Source of the DNA: Bacteroidia bacterium
GTDB lineage: Bacteria; Bacteroidota; Bacteroidia; Flavobacteriales; Flavobacteriaceae
Length of the DNA stretch: 64,000 nucleotides
Assembly: GCA_030428705.1 (NCBI GenBank)
Contig: JAUIDI010000003.1
Span: forward strand, 124,001-188,000
Reading direction: 5' to 3'
In this document: positions 26,764 through 35,289 of the stretch, piece by piece
Position numbering within the stretch: position 1 is the stretch's first letter
How the letters are laid out: every line of letters starts with the position of its first letter
Notes under the pieces: generated by a model
What the model saw: only the letters and a program-made list of their open reading frames with translations
The model's database searches: none
Told to the model about the DNA's origin: nothing
Position numbers and translations under genes: made by a program

Positions 26764-28155
26764 TTATTTTGTCTGTGTCACTATCCAATCGGAAATAACT
26801 TTCAAGGCCGAAGGAGCGAAAGTTTGCTCGATTATGCCATACTCGTTAGGTAAACCCGTTTCGCTTTCTTGAAACAAATGGTTCAGACCTGGCAGTTCAA
26901 GAAAAGTGCCTTCTTGATTACCACCTTCCAAAAGGGCTTGCTCAAGCAAGGGCAGATTTGCTTTTGGGGGTACCTGAACATCTTTTTCCCCGTTCAATGC
27001 CAACACAGGGCATGATACTTTTTCTAGAACCGGGGCAGGATCGTGTTTGACGAAACCGACCAACCACGGTGTGGTGATAATGTTTATCTGTGTTTTAATG
27101 AAGTTTTCCGCAGTCGTTCCTTTTGGTACGATGTTCTTGGCTTCGTTTTCCAAGGCTTGGGTCATATACTGGTTTAAGTCGCTTTTTAAGGTTTCGAGAT
27201 TGTCCGATTCCAAGACCATTTTGAAAACTTTAGTGTTGAATTCTTTTGTGACCTGTATGTCTTCTTCGGGAATGCCCGATGCCCTGGCAATTACTTCTTG
27301 CTGCAACACAATTAACTTATCTCCACGAAGACCGGGGCCGGCCAATAGAACAATGTAACCGATGTCTTTTGATTTAGCCGCGACCATTGGGGCGATAAAG
27401 CCCCCTTCACTATGGCCTATAAGCCCGATTTTTGAAGGGTCGATTTCTTTTCTCGTTTTTAGATAGTCCATGGCACTTTGCACATCAGTGGCAAAATCGG
27501 CAGAGGTAGCACCGTTAAATTCCCCGGTCGATTTACCGAAACCCCGGTCGTCATAACGTAGCACGGCAATACCATTTCTGGTCAGGTGGTCGGCAAGGAC
27601 CAAAAAAGGTTTATGGCCCATGAGTTCTTCATTTCGGTCCTGAGGGCCGCTTCCTGTAATCAGTACCACGGCAGGGAATTTGCCAGTTTTGTCCGGTAGC
27701 GTTAAGGTGCCGGCAAGGGAAATATCGGCATCTTCATTTCTGAAAGTAACCTCCTCGATGTAATAGGGAAAAGGCTCCTTCGGTTCCTGTGGTCGTTTGG
27801 CAATGGGTTTTTCCAGAACCTCCCTTGTCAATTTCAACGGAAGTTGCATTCCGCCCTGGGAAAAAGTTCCTTCCAGGGCATCGTCGATAAGTTTCCCTTT
27901 AAAGGTTAATCCAAGATTGGGAGCGTTAATGGTCAAAAGGGAATCCTCGAATCGTGTTTCCGAGACTGGAATTCCGTTTGCGCCCTGATCGGGGCTGTCC
28001 ATTGTCGAACGGAGACCGTTTTCGGTTTCCGTGATGTGAAAGACGATCCGTAGTTGGAATTCTTTTAGGTAACCATGCCAGTCTCCGGTTATGTCCTGGC
28101 CCGAAACGGTTAATAGCATTAAGAGGGCCGCTACCAAGGTCATCTTATTTTTCAT
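26764..28155 (-). CDS. Exported alpha/beta hydrolase (esterase/peptidase-like)
   Basis: A 463-residue protein with signal peptide (MKNKMTLVAALLMLLTVSGQ), an N-terminal beta-rich domain of ~100 residues (DITGDWHGYLKEFQLRIVFH), and a C-terminal alpha/beta hydrolase. Nucleophile elbow GHSEGG (Ser in IGLIGHSEGGFIAP), oxyanion segment ITGSGPQDRNEE, Asp in ALNGEKDVQVP and His in PGLNHLFQ. The upstream frame beyond 28155 runs into the hairpin element at 28171, so ATG 28155 with its AAAAAAGAA ribosome site was chosen. Probably periplasmic; substrate unknown. Confidence 0.88.
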   Translation of the reverse strand: MKNKMTLVAALLMLLTVSGQDITGDWHGYLKEFQLRIVFHITETENGLRSTMDSPDQGANGIPVSETRFEDSLLTINAPNLGLTFKGKLIDDALEGTFSQGGMQLPLKLTREVLEKPIAKRPQEPKEPFPYYIEEVTFRNEDADISLAGTLTLPDKTGKFPAVVLITGSGPQDRNEELMGHKPFLVLADHLTRNGIAVLRYDDRGFGKSTGEFNGATSADFATDVQSAMDYLKTRKEIDPSKIGLIGHSEGGFIAPMVAAKSKDIGYIVLLAGPGLRGDKLIVLQQEVIARASGIPEEDIQVTKEFNTKVFKMVLESDNLETLKSDLNQYMTQALENEAKNIVPKGTTAENFIKTQINIITTPWLVGFVKHDPAPVLEKVSCPVLALNGEKDVQVPPKANLPLLEQALLEGGNQEGTFLELPGLNHLFQESETGLPNEYGIIEQTFAPSALKVISDWIVTQTK

Positions 28156-28170
28156 TTCTTTTTTGATTAA

Positions 28171-28331
28171 GAACTCGTCTTGAGTTTCCAATATTCGCTG
28201 CAAATTTATCTTTCCTGCCCATATTTTGCCTTTTTCTCATCTCGTAGCCCTGCTATGCGGTTCGAAAAAGTCTTCATCTGGGGCAGGAAATCCCTAATTT
28301 TCGCTTGAATTCAAAAACTCAAGACGAGTTC
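28171..28331. mobile_element. MITE-like hairpin element (161 bp)
   Basis: Ends are 17-bp perfect inverted repeats (28171-28187 and 28315-28331, GAACTCGTCTTGAGTTT and its complement). Both sides are flanked by TAA (28168-28170, 28332-28334), which may be a target duplication. Two inner matched blocks are placed symmetrically: TTTCCTGCCC at 28211 with GGGCAGGAAA at 28281, and CTTTTTC at 28230 with GAAAAAG at 28264, so the whole element can fold into one long hairpin. It encodes nothing. A minus-strand TAAATTTG at 28201-28208 inside it is an exact -7 match and could drive the hydrolase gene. Confidence 0.65.
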
Positions 28332-28338
28332 TAAGTGT

Positions 28339-28929
28339 TTATTCCTCCATTACTTTGATAAGTTCGTCAATTTTTTGCAGTCTTGGTATAAATTCCTTTT
28401 TAGCTGCCCGTCTGTTTAGAAAATGGAGAGCAATCGCGACTACTATTGCAAGTGAAAAAGTCAACAGAATCAAGTTGATTTTTTCTGGAATGTGAACAAA
28501 TCCTAATAAGAAAAGAATTAAACCGGGGTATATCGGCAATACATACCAATACACGACATTGTCCAGTGACTTTTTCTGAATTCCTAAGACTTCCTTTGTC
28601 TTATATAAATAGTCCAAATAAGTTTCAGAGTAGTTATTGGGCTTCTGCCTGTCTATTCTTAAAAGTCGGAAAAGAATATATATGACCGACAAAACAATCA
28701 ATGTTGACCCAATTCTGGTTAAAGCAAAAGGGTGTGTATATGCAACATATGCGAATACCGGAATAACAATTATACCAGCCAAAGTTTCTCTAATTACCAT
28801 GTACTTCCATACTCTATGAATACGTTTCAAACTCGAATCCATATCGAGCATCAACCGCGACTTCTCAAATTTTATCCGTTCCACCTCTGGAGAGGATTGC
28901 CAGATTTTTATGATTTCATCTTCCATCAT
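28339..28929 (-). CDS. Four-TM protein coupled to ECF sigma factor, possible anti-sigma
   Basis: A 196-residue protein: ~40-residue cytosolic N-terminus (EDEIIKIWQSSPEVERIKFEKSRL), two membrane helices (about 46-85), a charged loop, and two more (about 125-170), with a basic C-terminal helix. Its ATG overlaps the sigma factor stop by 4 bases (ATGA), so translation is coupled. No zinc anti-sigma motif is visible. By position it is a candidate anti-sigma factor or sigma-associated membrane sensor (inference from context only). Confidence 0.7.
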   Translation of the reverse strand: MMEDEIIKIWQSSPEVERIKFEKSRLMLDMDSSLKRIHRVWKYMVIRETLAGIIVIPVFAYVAYTHPFALTRIGSTLIVLSVIYILFRLLRIDRQKPNNYSETYLDYLYKTKEVLGIQKKSLDNVVYWYVLPIYPGLILFLLGFVHIPEKINLILLTFSLAIVVAIALHFLNRRAAKKEFIPRLQKIDELIKVMEE

Positions 28930-29441
28930 GGTATCTGGTTTAAACAGTTCAACAATTTTGTTTTGATACGTTTTACCTTTACGGCAATATTGTTTTCGGT
29001 CAAGCCTGTAATGTTTGAAATTTCTTTATAGGGCAATTCTTCCAGATACAATGTGATAACCGCTTTATCGGCTTCGTTGAGCTGTTTGATGCACTTTCGC
29101 AATTGCACGAGTTTTTCTTTTTTTACATTTTGCCTTTCTTCGTTAAGATCCCCTTTATATATATTTATGGCATGGCTGTCCATGCGCAACTCTTTCTTCT
29201 GCTTCCTGATTTCCTTGGTTTTAAGGCGAAGGCAAACGTTCAACGTGATTCTATACATCCACGTTCCGATGTTCGAATTGTCCTTGAAAGAGGGCATCGC
29301 CTTCCAGATGTTGATCAAAACCTCTTGAAAAAGATCTTTGGTATCATCTTCATCCTTGGCATAGACCGAGCAGATGCGTAATAGCTTATACCGATGCTCT
29401 TCCAAAGCATTTAGAAAAATGTTTTCAAGCTCTTTGCCCAT
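28926..29441 (-). CDS. ECF-type RNA polymerase sigma factor
   Basis: A 171-residue sigma-70 family ECF factor. Region 2 is seen in LLRICSVYAKDEDDTKDLFQEVLINIWKAMPSF (shown in part by DTKDLFQEVLINIWK) and GTWMYRITLNVC; region 4 in LNEADKAVITLYLEELPYK and EISNITGLTENNIAVKVKRI. It heads a two-gene unit with the membrane protein downstream. Target promoters are unknown. Confidence 0.92.
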   Translation of the reverse strand: MGKELENIFLNALEEHRYKLLRICSVYAKDEDDTKDLFQEVLINIWKAMPSFKDNSNIGTWMYRITLNVCLRLKTKEIRKQKKELRMDSHAINIYKGDLNEERQNVKKEKLVQLRKCIKQLNEADKAVITLYLEELPYKEISNITGLTENNIAVKVKRIKTKLLNCLNQIP

Positions 29442-29525
29442 AGTTTAGCCGGTCTCTATTAGTTTAGTGACAAGGGTCTTGAGAATATGACAAAGTATTT
29501 TGAATTTGTTGGGATAAGTATTGAG

Positions 29526-30470
29526 TCAATCAAAAATCTCCTCGAAGCTGGGTAACGAAGGTATGGCCCCAAAGCCGGTGGTTGTAATCGCACCTGCTTT
29601 GTTGGCAATTTTTACGAAATCGATGATTTGATCATAATTCTTGACAATATCGTGTGGATTCTCCAAAGTGGAAACCTGCCGTAATAGGCATCCTATGAAA
29701 GCATCGCCCGCCCCAGTGGTATCAACGGGCCGTACATCGATACTGCCAATGGTCCGTTTCAAGGCCGGGGTGCTTAGCAATGTGCCTTCGCCACCCAAGG
29801 TAATGGTGATTATTTGCGCGCCCATTTGATGGAAGTAATCGCAACAATCTTTCAGGTCTGATTTTCCGGAAATCAATTGGGCCTCCTCGGCACTGAACTT
29901 ACACAAATTCGATTTTTCAATAAAAGGAATACATTTTTCGATAAATGTTGCCTCATTGCCCTTCCATAGGTCGATTCGAAAATTGGGATCAAAACTTATA
30001 AACGCTTTTTGGTTGATTGCATCATCAAAATAATGTTGGTATGTTTCCTCTAAGCTACCTTCGAGCATCGCTGTGGCCGCCCCAAAATGGACGATAGAAT
30101 TCTTAAAAAGACCGCTGATCTTCGAATCGTACCGAAGTTCTCGATCGGCTCCCCGGCTGAACACAAAGTCGCGTTCCCCGTCCTCGGCCAACGAAACAAA
30201 AGCGAGAGTTGTAAAGGTCTCCGTTCGCTGGGCAAAAGAAATGTTGACACCGTTGTCTTTTAAGACATCCAATAAAAATGTCCCAAAAGGATCTTTACCT
30301 ACCGTACCGATAAATGAACCATTTCCACCCAGTTTCGAAATAGCGCAGGCAACATTGGCAGGGGCGCCACCGGCCTTTTTAGTGAAGTCGATTGCCTTTG
30401 AAAGGTCGGAGCCCTGTTTTTCGGCAACGAAATCAATCAAAAGTTCGCCAATACAATAAACGGTTTTCAT
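29526..30470 (-). CDS. PfkB-family sugar kinase (fructokinase-like)
   Basis: A 314-residue ribokinase/PfkB-family kinase. N-terminal CIGELLIDFV, GGAPANVACAISKLGG, the GTVGKDPFGTFLLDVL sugar-binding part, and the catalytic DTTGAGDAFIGCLLR with its Asp base. The start ATG 30470 (MKTVYCIGE) matches the family; 17 extra upstream residues are not supported. Closest in character to bacterial fructokinases. No sugar transporter or glycosidase is adjacent. It stands alone between the sigma factor and SPFH genes. Confidence 0.9.
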   Translation of the reverse strand: MKTVYCIGELLIDFVAEKQGSDLSKAIDFTKKAGGAPANVACAISKLGGNGSFIGTVGKDPFGTFLLDVLKDNGVNISFAQRTETFTTLAFVSLAEDGERDFVFSRGADRELRYDSKISGLFKNSIVHFGAATAMLEGSLEETYQHYFDDAINQKAFISFDPNFRIDLWKGNEATFIEKCIPFIEKSNLCKFSAEEAQLISGKSDLKDCCDYFHQMGAQIITITLGGEGTLLSTPALKRTIGSIDVRPVDTTGAGDAFIGCLLRQVSTLENPHDIVKNYDQIIDFVKIANKAGAITTTGFGAIPSLPSFEEIFD

Positions 30471-30626
30471 AATGGGTTGTTTGCTATCACCTAATGTAGT
30501 TACAATATAAACTTGAACCAAAAGTTTGAGCGTTCGGTTAAAAAAAAGGGATATATGTATTGGTTTTCACTTTGCCCATCATTTGAGAAATCAGTATCTT
30601 CTTCGAAAATTTAAACACTGCTGAAA

Positions 30627-31760
30627 ATGGATTTATTTAACGAAATAAAAAAGAAACTGAGCCATGAATTTATCGATATTATCGAGTGGCTCGACAATAC
30701 CGATGATACCATTGTACACCGCTTTGAGCGTTACCAGAACGAAATCAAGAACAATGCGAAACTCATCGTCAGGGAGGGCCAGACAGCGGTCTTTGTCAAT
30801 GAGGGGCAATTGGCAGATGTCTTCAAGCCGGGTACTTATACTTTGAATACGAAAAACTTACCCATACTTACTACGCTCAAAGGATGGAAATACGGGTTCG
30901 ATAGTCCGTTCAAGGCCGAAGTATATTTTGTCAATACCCGGTTATTTACCGATGAGAAATGGGGTACCAAAAATCCGTTTATGCTGAGTGACGAACGTTT
31001 CGGGCTGGTCGAGATCAGGGCCTTTGGAACCTATAGTTTCCGGATAAACGACCCCGGAAAATTTGTTGTCGATGTGGTCGGTACCGATGGACATTTTACA
31101 AATTATGAGGTCAACGAGCATTTAAAAAGTCTCATCGTTACAAGATTTACCGATACCATCGGACAGGCCAATTTGCCGATCGAACTTTACGCCGCCAATA
31201 CGACCGAACTTTCGGAGACTTGTCAAGAGGTCATGCAACCCGAGTTCGGGAGGGTCGGTATCGAGTTGGAAAAATTCTATATCGAGAACGTTTCGATGCC
31301 CGAGGAACTCAAAAAGGAGATTTTCGAATACAGCCGATTGGATAAATTGGATATGACCAAACTGGCCCAGTTCAAGGCAGCCAAGGCTATGGAAGAAGCG
31401 GCCAAGAACGAAGGAGGCACGGCCGGTGCGGGCATGGGTATGGGTATGGGCTTTGTGCTTGCGCAACAGATGGGCAATATGATGAATCCGCAAGCGACAC
31501 AACCTTTCGGCGGACAACCTTCAGGTGCGACGGCACCTCCGCCGATACCTGTACAAGTCATGTACCACTACGCGGTAAATGGCCAGCAGATGGGCCCGGT
31601 GCCTTTCGAAAAGTTACAAGAACTGTTCGCTGCGAGAACCATTAATAAAGACTCTTTAATCTGGAAACAAGGCATGCAAAACTGGACCGCGTTAAAAGAT
31701 GTAGAGGAACTTAAACCTTTTTTGGGAAGTAATACACCACCACCGTTACCAACATCGTAG
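30627..31760 (+). CDS. SPFH-domain protein with C-terminal GYF_2 domain
   Basis: A 377-residue soluble protein. Residues ~25-240 form an SPFH (band 7) domain of the YdjI type, without a membrane anchor: LIVREGQTAVFVNEGQLADVF, TYTLNTKNLPILTTLKGW, ERFGLVEIRAFGTYSFRI. A Gly/Met-rich linker (GAGMGMGMGF) and a proline-rich stretch lead to a GYF_2 domain at ~310-365 (YHYAVNGQQMGPVPFEKLQEL, with IWKQGMQNW). The next gene, a zinc-ribbon membrane protein, follows after 57 bases. YdjI-like proteins occur with membrane-stress modules. Confidence 0.87.
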   Translation: MDLFNEIKKKLSHEFIDIIEWLDNTDDTIVHRFERYQNEIKNNAKLIVREGQTAVFVNEGQLADVFKPGTYTLNTKNLPILTTLKGWKYGFDSPFKAEVYFVNTRLFTDEKWGTKNPFMLSDERFGLVEIRAFGTYSFRINDPGKFVVDVVGTDGHFTNYEVNEHLKSLIVTRFTDTIGQANLPIELYAANTTELSETCQEVMQPEFGRVGIELEKFYIENVSMPEELKKEIFEYSRLDKLDMTKLAQFKAAKAMEEAAKNEGGTAGAGMGMGMGFVLAQQMGNMMNPQATQPFGGQPSGATAPPPIPVQVMYHYAVNGQQMGPVPFEKLQELFAARTINKDSLIWKQGMQNWTALKDVEELKPFLGSNTPPPLPTS

Positions 31761-31817
31761 GGTACAAATTTATCATGTTGTGTATTTCCATTTCTATGGA
31801 AACGACAGGTACTATTC

Positions 31818-32900
31818 ATGGAAGAAACCCAAAAATCGGAACATAAAAAATCTTGTGCCAATTGTGGTGCCGAGATGAAATTCAAACCGGGTTCGCATCA
31901 ACTTAAATGCGAGTATTGCGGCTATGAGGAATTTATCGAGCAGACCAAAAGTAGTTTTGAGGAATTGGAACTACAACATTACTTAAAGGCGGTCGGTCAG
32001 AATGCCTACACCGAGACCATCGATTTGTTGCATTGCAAAAACTGCGGGGCCAATCAACATGTCGAGGAAAATTATAAATCGTTGGCCTGCGTTTATTGTG
32101 GGGAACCTTTGATTCGTGAAGATGTTGAAAAAGAAGGATGGATAATTCCGCAGGCCGTACTGCCTTTTCAATTGGATGCCAAAAAAGCACGTTCTGTTTT
32201 TAAGAACTGGGTCAATGGTCTATGGTTCGCACCGAGCAAGTTAAAGCGTGCGGCTTTGGATCCCGAAGGATTACACGGACTTTATATGCCTTATTGGACT
32301 TTTGACGCTAATCTATATGCGGCCTATCAAGGCCAACGTGGCGATTATTATTATGAGACACAAAGGGTAAGGACCAAGAACGGCACCCAGACCAGACAGG
32401 TCAGAAAAACACGATGGTCACATGCCTCGGGTTCGGTGAAGGGCTTTGTCGATGATATCCTGATCAATGCTTCTGAAAAAAAGAGAAGGGAAATCCCTCA
32501 TAATATTTCACATTGGAACGTGAAGGAATTAGTTCCTTTCAATTCAAAGTACTTATCGGGGTTCGTTACCGAAAAATATACAGTATCGCTAAAAGAGGGC
32601 CACCATCGATCGTTCCAAGAAGCCAAAGAGATTGCACATACATGGATCCGAAGGGATATCGGCGGCGATACACAACGCATATTGAATACCGATATCAAGC
32701 TCTCCGACGAAACGTTCAAGCATATATTACTGCCTGTTTACATAAGCTCTTATCGTTATAATGGAAAGGAGTACAACTTCTATATCAATGGCCAAACGGG
32801 GGCTTTGAGTGGAACAAGACCCTATTCCTTTTGGAAAATATTCTTTTTGGTGCTTTTTATTCTTGTTATCATTGCGGTAATTACGACTTTTGCAAAGTAA
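31818..32900 (+). CDS. Double zinc-ribbon protein with C-terminal membrane anchor
   Basis: A 360-residue protein with two N-terminal zinc ribbons: CANCGAEMKF with CEYCGYEE, and CKNCGANQ with CVYCGEP. The central part has conserved LPFQLDAKKARSVFKNWV and YMPYWTFDANLYAAYQGQRG and beta-rich segments; a single membrane helix closes the protein (FFLVLFILVIIAVITTF). This family regularly accompanies YdjI-type SPFH proteins. The stop codon TAA overlaps the next ATG by one base. Role unknown, probably membrane-associated with the SPFH partner. Confidence 0.8.
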   Translation: MEETQKSEHKKSCANCGAEMKFKPGSHQLKCEYCGYEEFIEQTKSSFEELELQHYLKAVGQNAYTETIDLLHCKNCGANQHVEENYKSLACVYCGEPLIREDVEKEGWIIPQAVLPFQLDAKKARSVFKNWVNGLWFAPSKLKRAALDPEGLHGLYMPYWTFDANLYAAYQGQRGDYYYETQRVRTKNGTQTRQVRKTRWSHASGSVKGFVDDILINASEKKRREIPHNISHWNVKELVPFNSKYLSGFVTEKYTVSLKEGHHRSFQEAKEIAHTWIRRDIGGDTQRILNTDIKLSDETFKHILLPVYISSYRYNGKEYNFYINGQTGALSGTRPYSFWKIFFLVLFILVIIAVITTFAK

Positions 32901-33625
32901 TGCGGACACTGGTAATAGGGGACATACATTCAGGACTAAGAGCTTTGGAACAAATTCTTGAAAGAGCTAAAGTCACGACATCCGATAGATTGATTTTCTT
33001 AGGTGATTATGTCGATAGTTGGAGCGAAGCCGTTGAAACGGTCGATTATTTGATAGAGCTCGATGAGACCCATAGCTGTGTTTTTTTGAGGGGCAATCAC
33101 GACGAACTTTGCCTAAAGTGGTTAGCCGATGAAGAACATAACCCTATGTGGTTGCAACATGGCGGCGAGGCTACATTAAATTCATATAAGAAGGCCGATG
33201 AAGATGTGAAGGATATCCATATCATGTTCTACGAAAATCTTACCAACTATTATCTAGATGGGGAGAATAGACTCTTCCTCCACGCGGGTTTCACAAACTT
33301 GAAGGGTGTTGAGCATGAATATTTGCCCCATGTATTTTATTGGGATCGAACGTTATGGGAACTCGCGCAATCCTTACATCGGGATATGGGTAAAGGTGAC
33401 ATGCATTATCCTAAACGATTGTCCCTTTATGAGGAAATTTATATAGGCCATACACCCATCACGAAAACAGGTACCGTTACGCCCAAAAATGCCGCAAATG
33501 TATGGAATATGGACACCGGAGCTGCATTCAAGGGCCCCCTGTCCATAATGGATGTCGACACAAAAGAAGTATGGCAAAGCGACCCTGTACATACTTTGTA
33601 TCCAGGGGAGAGAGGTCGAAATTAA
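32900..33625 (+). CDS. PPP-family metallophosphoesterase
   Basis: A 241-residue serine/threonine phosphatase-like or diadenosine tetraphosphatase-like enzyme. Metal motifs: GDIHSG (7-12), GDYVDSW, RGNHDEL, then LFLHAGF and YIGHTPI. The correct start is ATG 32900 (MRTLVIGDIHSG); the frame opens earlier, at 32831, inside the preceding gene, but that part has no family match. A one-base overlap (TAATG) couples it to the zinc-ribbon gene. Substrate may be phosphoprotein or ApppA-type nucleotides. Confidence 0.9.
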   Translation: MRTLVIGDIHSGLRALEQILERAKVTTSDRLIFLGDYVDSWSEAVETVDYLIELDETHSCVFLRGNHDELCLKWLADEEHNPMWLQHGGEATLNSYKKADEDVKDIHIMFYENLTNYYLDGENRLFLHAGFTNLKGVEHEYLPHVFYWDRTLWELAQSLHRDMGKGDMHYPKRLSLYEEIYIGHTPITKTGTVTPKNAANVWNMDTGAAFKGPLSIMDVDTKEVWQSDPVHTLYPGERGRN

Positions 33626-33686
33626 GATTTCGGACTCACTTACGCCGAAACGATTGTTTTATTGACGAACTTTAAAAAAACAGATT

Positions 33687-34682
33687 ATGCCAGAGAAGAA
33701 TATTCGATTAGAGGTAATGCAGGCCATTGAGCCGCAAGTAGAGGGGTTTATGGATTCTTTTCTGATTCCTATCGAAGATATATGGCAACCTTCCGATTTT
33801 TTGCCCGATTCCGAAAACGATGATTTTTTAGATGCTATTGAAACCTTAAGGGGCGAATCAAAAGAATTGGGTTATGATTTTTGGGTAACCATGGTGGCCG
33901 ATACCATTACCGAGGAAGCTTTACCGACCTATGAATCTTGGCTGATGGATGTCGAGGGGATAAACCAACATGAAAACAAAGGCCATGGTTGGTCGAAATG
34001 GGTGAGGGCATGGACCGCCGAAGAAAATCGCCATGGCGACGTTTTAAACAAGTATCTATATCTTTCGGGCAGGGTCAATATGAGGGAAGTAGAGATTACC
34101 ACCCAACATTTATTGACCGACGGATTCGATATCGGAACGGATAGGGATCCTTACAAAAACTTTGTTTATACTTCGTTTCAAGAGCTGGCCACCAACATTT
34201 CGCACAAAAGGGTAGGCCAAATGGCCAAGAAAAAAGGTAATGCGTTACTAGGAAAAATGTGTACGATTATAGCAGGTGACGAAATGCGGCATCATCTGGC
34301 CTATCGCCAATTCGTGAAGACCATCTTCGGAGAGGATCCCTCGGGCATGATGTTGGCCTTTGCCGATATGATGAAAAAGAAAATCGTGATGCCCGCCCAT
34401 TTTTTAAGGGAATCGGGGGGAACGATCGGCACCGCTTTTGAAAATTTCTCGAATTGTGCACAACGCTTGGGCGTTTATACCGCCCAGGATTACGTAGAGA
34501 TATTAAGAAAGCTCAATGCTTTTTGGGAAATCGATATGGTAAGGGGCATTTCGGATGAGGCCGAGAAAGCAAGGGATTACTTGGTCAAATTACCGGAAAG
34601 GTTGGAGCGTATTGCCGAACGCATGAAATTTCCTGAAGACCAATACCGCTTTAAATGGGTAGAGGCCAATGGTATGGTATAA
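33687..34682 (+). CDS. Acyl-ACP desaturase
   Basis: A 331-residue soluble di-iron fatty acid desaturase (plant stearoyl-ACP delta-9 type), making monounsaturated acyl chains from acyl-ACP. Ligand motifs are present: EEALPTYESWL, EENRHGDVLN and DEMRHHLAYRQF, i.e. E-x-x-H pairs on a four-helix bundle. Length and layout (LRGESKELGYDFWVTMV, ISHKRVGQMAKKKG) are typical. It stands alone, 61 bases after the phosphatase gene. It needs ferredoxin as electron donor; none is adjacent. Confidence 0.93.
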   Translation: MPEKNIRLEVMQAIEPQVEGFMDSFLIPIEDIWQPSDFLPDSENDDFLDAIETLRGESKELGYDFWVTMVADTITEEALPTYESWLMDVEGINQHENKGHGWSKWVRAWTAEENRHGDVLNKYLYLSGRVNMREVEITTQHLLTDGFDIGTDRDPYKNFVYTSFQELATNISHKRVGQMAKKKGNALLGKMCTIIAGDEMRHHLAYRQFVKTIFGEDPSGMMLAFADMMKKKIVMPAHFLRESGGTIGTAFENFSNCAQRLGVYTAQDYVEILRKLNAFWEIDMVRGISDEAEKARDYLVKLPERLERIAERMKFPEDQYRFKWVEANGMV

Positions 34683-34684
34683 AA

Positions 34685-34726
34685 AAGTTCAAGTCCAAAA
34701 CCAAGAATAAATTTGGCTTTGAACTT
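34685..34726 (-). terminator. Terminator of the HHH/OmpA unit
   Basis: On the minus strand AAGTTCAA pairs with TTGAACTT, with an inner CCAAA/TTTGG-type stem, followed by a T run. It lies just past the desaturase stop and ends the convergent HHH gene. Confidence 0.6.
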
Positions 34727-34753
34727 GAAACTTAAATTTGTGCGTGCTTTAAT

Positions 34754-35263
34754 CTAGAGCTTACCGTGGTCGTGTTCATCTTGCCATTTGGCCAATTCGG
34801 CCCATTTGCCCTCATAGCACATTTTGGCCTGCATAGGCCATGAAGCCGGATCATGAACCTTGTAGCGCTCGCCACCACCATCAAGAATTTCTTGACAGCG
34901 TGCAACTGCAGTGTCAGAAAGTGCTTTCCAGGTTTTGATACCGCCGTCATGGAACATTTGCTCGATTTTAGGTCCGATACCTTCTACCACCTTAAGGTCG
35001 TCTTGCTTGATCTTTTTGCCCATCGCAGCTTCGGCAGCTGTAGCGTTGAACGGTATGGCCGCAACAACAGGGGCGGCTGCTTTCGCTGAAAGACAGGCAT
35101 CTAGATCGGCCTGAAGTTTAGTGTTCTTATCCTGTAAGAGTTTAAGGTCTGCAGAATTGTCTATCGTCGTACTTGACCCTTTGCCCCAATAATAACCGAT
35201 TATTGCACTGATTATGCCGGTCAATAAGGGAATTAGCCAGCACCAAATATTTGAAAAATCCAT
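34754..35263 (-). CDS. Membrane-anchored helix-hairpin-helix protein
   Basis: A 169-residue protein: membrane helix at about 8-27 (WLIPLLTGIISAIIGYYWG), a short coiled coil (ADLKLLQDKNTKLQADLDACL), an Ala-rich linker, and a C-terminal HHH segment (DDLKVVEGIGPKIEQMFHDGGI, with WKALSDTAVARCQEIL). HHH units with VEGIGPK normally contact DNA backbone or proteins. The charged residue after the helix (GKGSS) places the domain in the cytosol. Lies 26 bases after the OmpA-like gene; the pairing of these two is recurrent in Bacteroidota as far as I can recall. Function unknown. Confidence 0.75.
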   Translation of the reverse strand: MDFSNIWCWLIPLLTGIISAIIGYYWGKGSSTTIDNSADLKLLQDKNTKLQADLDACLSAKAAAPVVAAIPFNATAAEAAMGKKIKQDDLKVVEGIGPKIEQMFHDGGIKTWKALSDTAVARCQEILDGGGERYKVHDPASWPMQAKMCYEGKWAELAKWQDEHDHGKL

Positions 35264-35289
35264 GTTCTTTAATTTTTATAGTTAATTGT

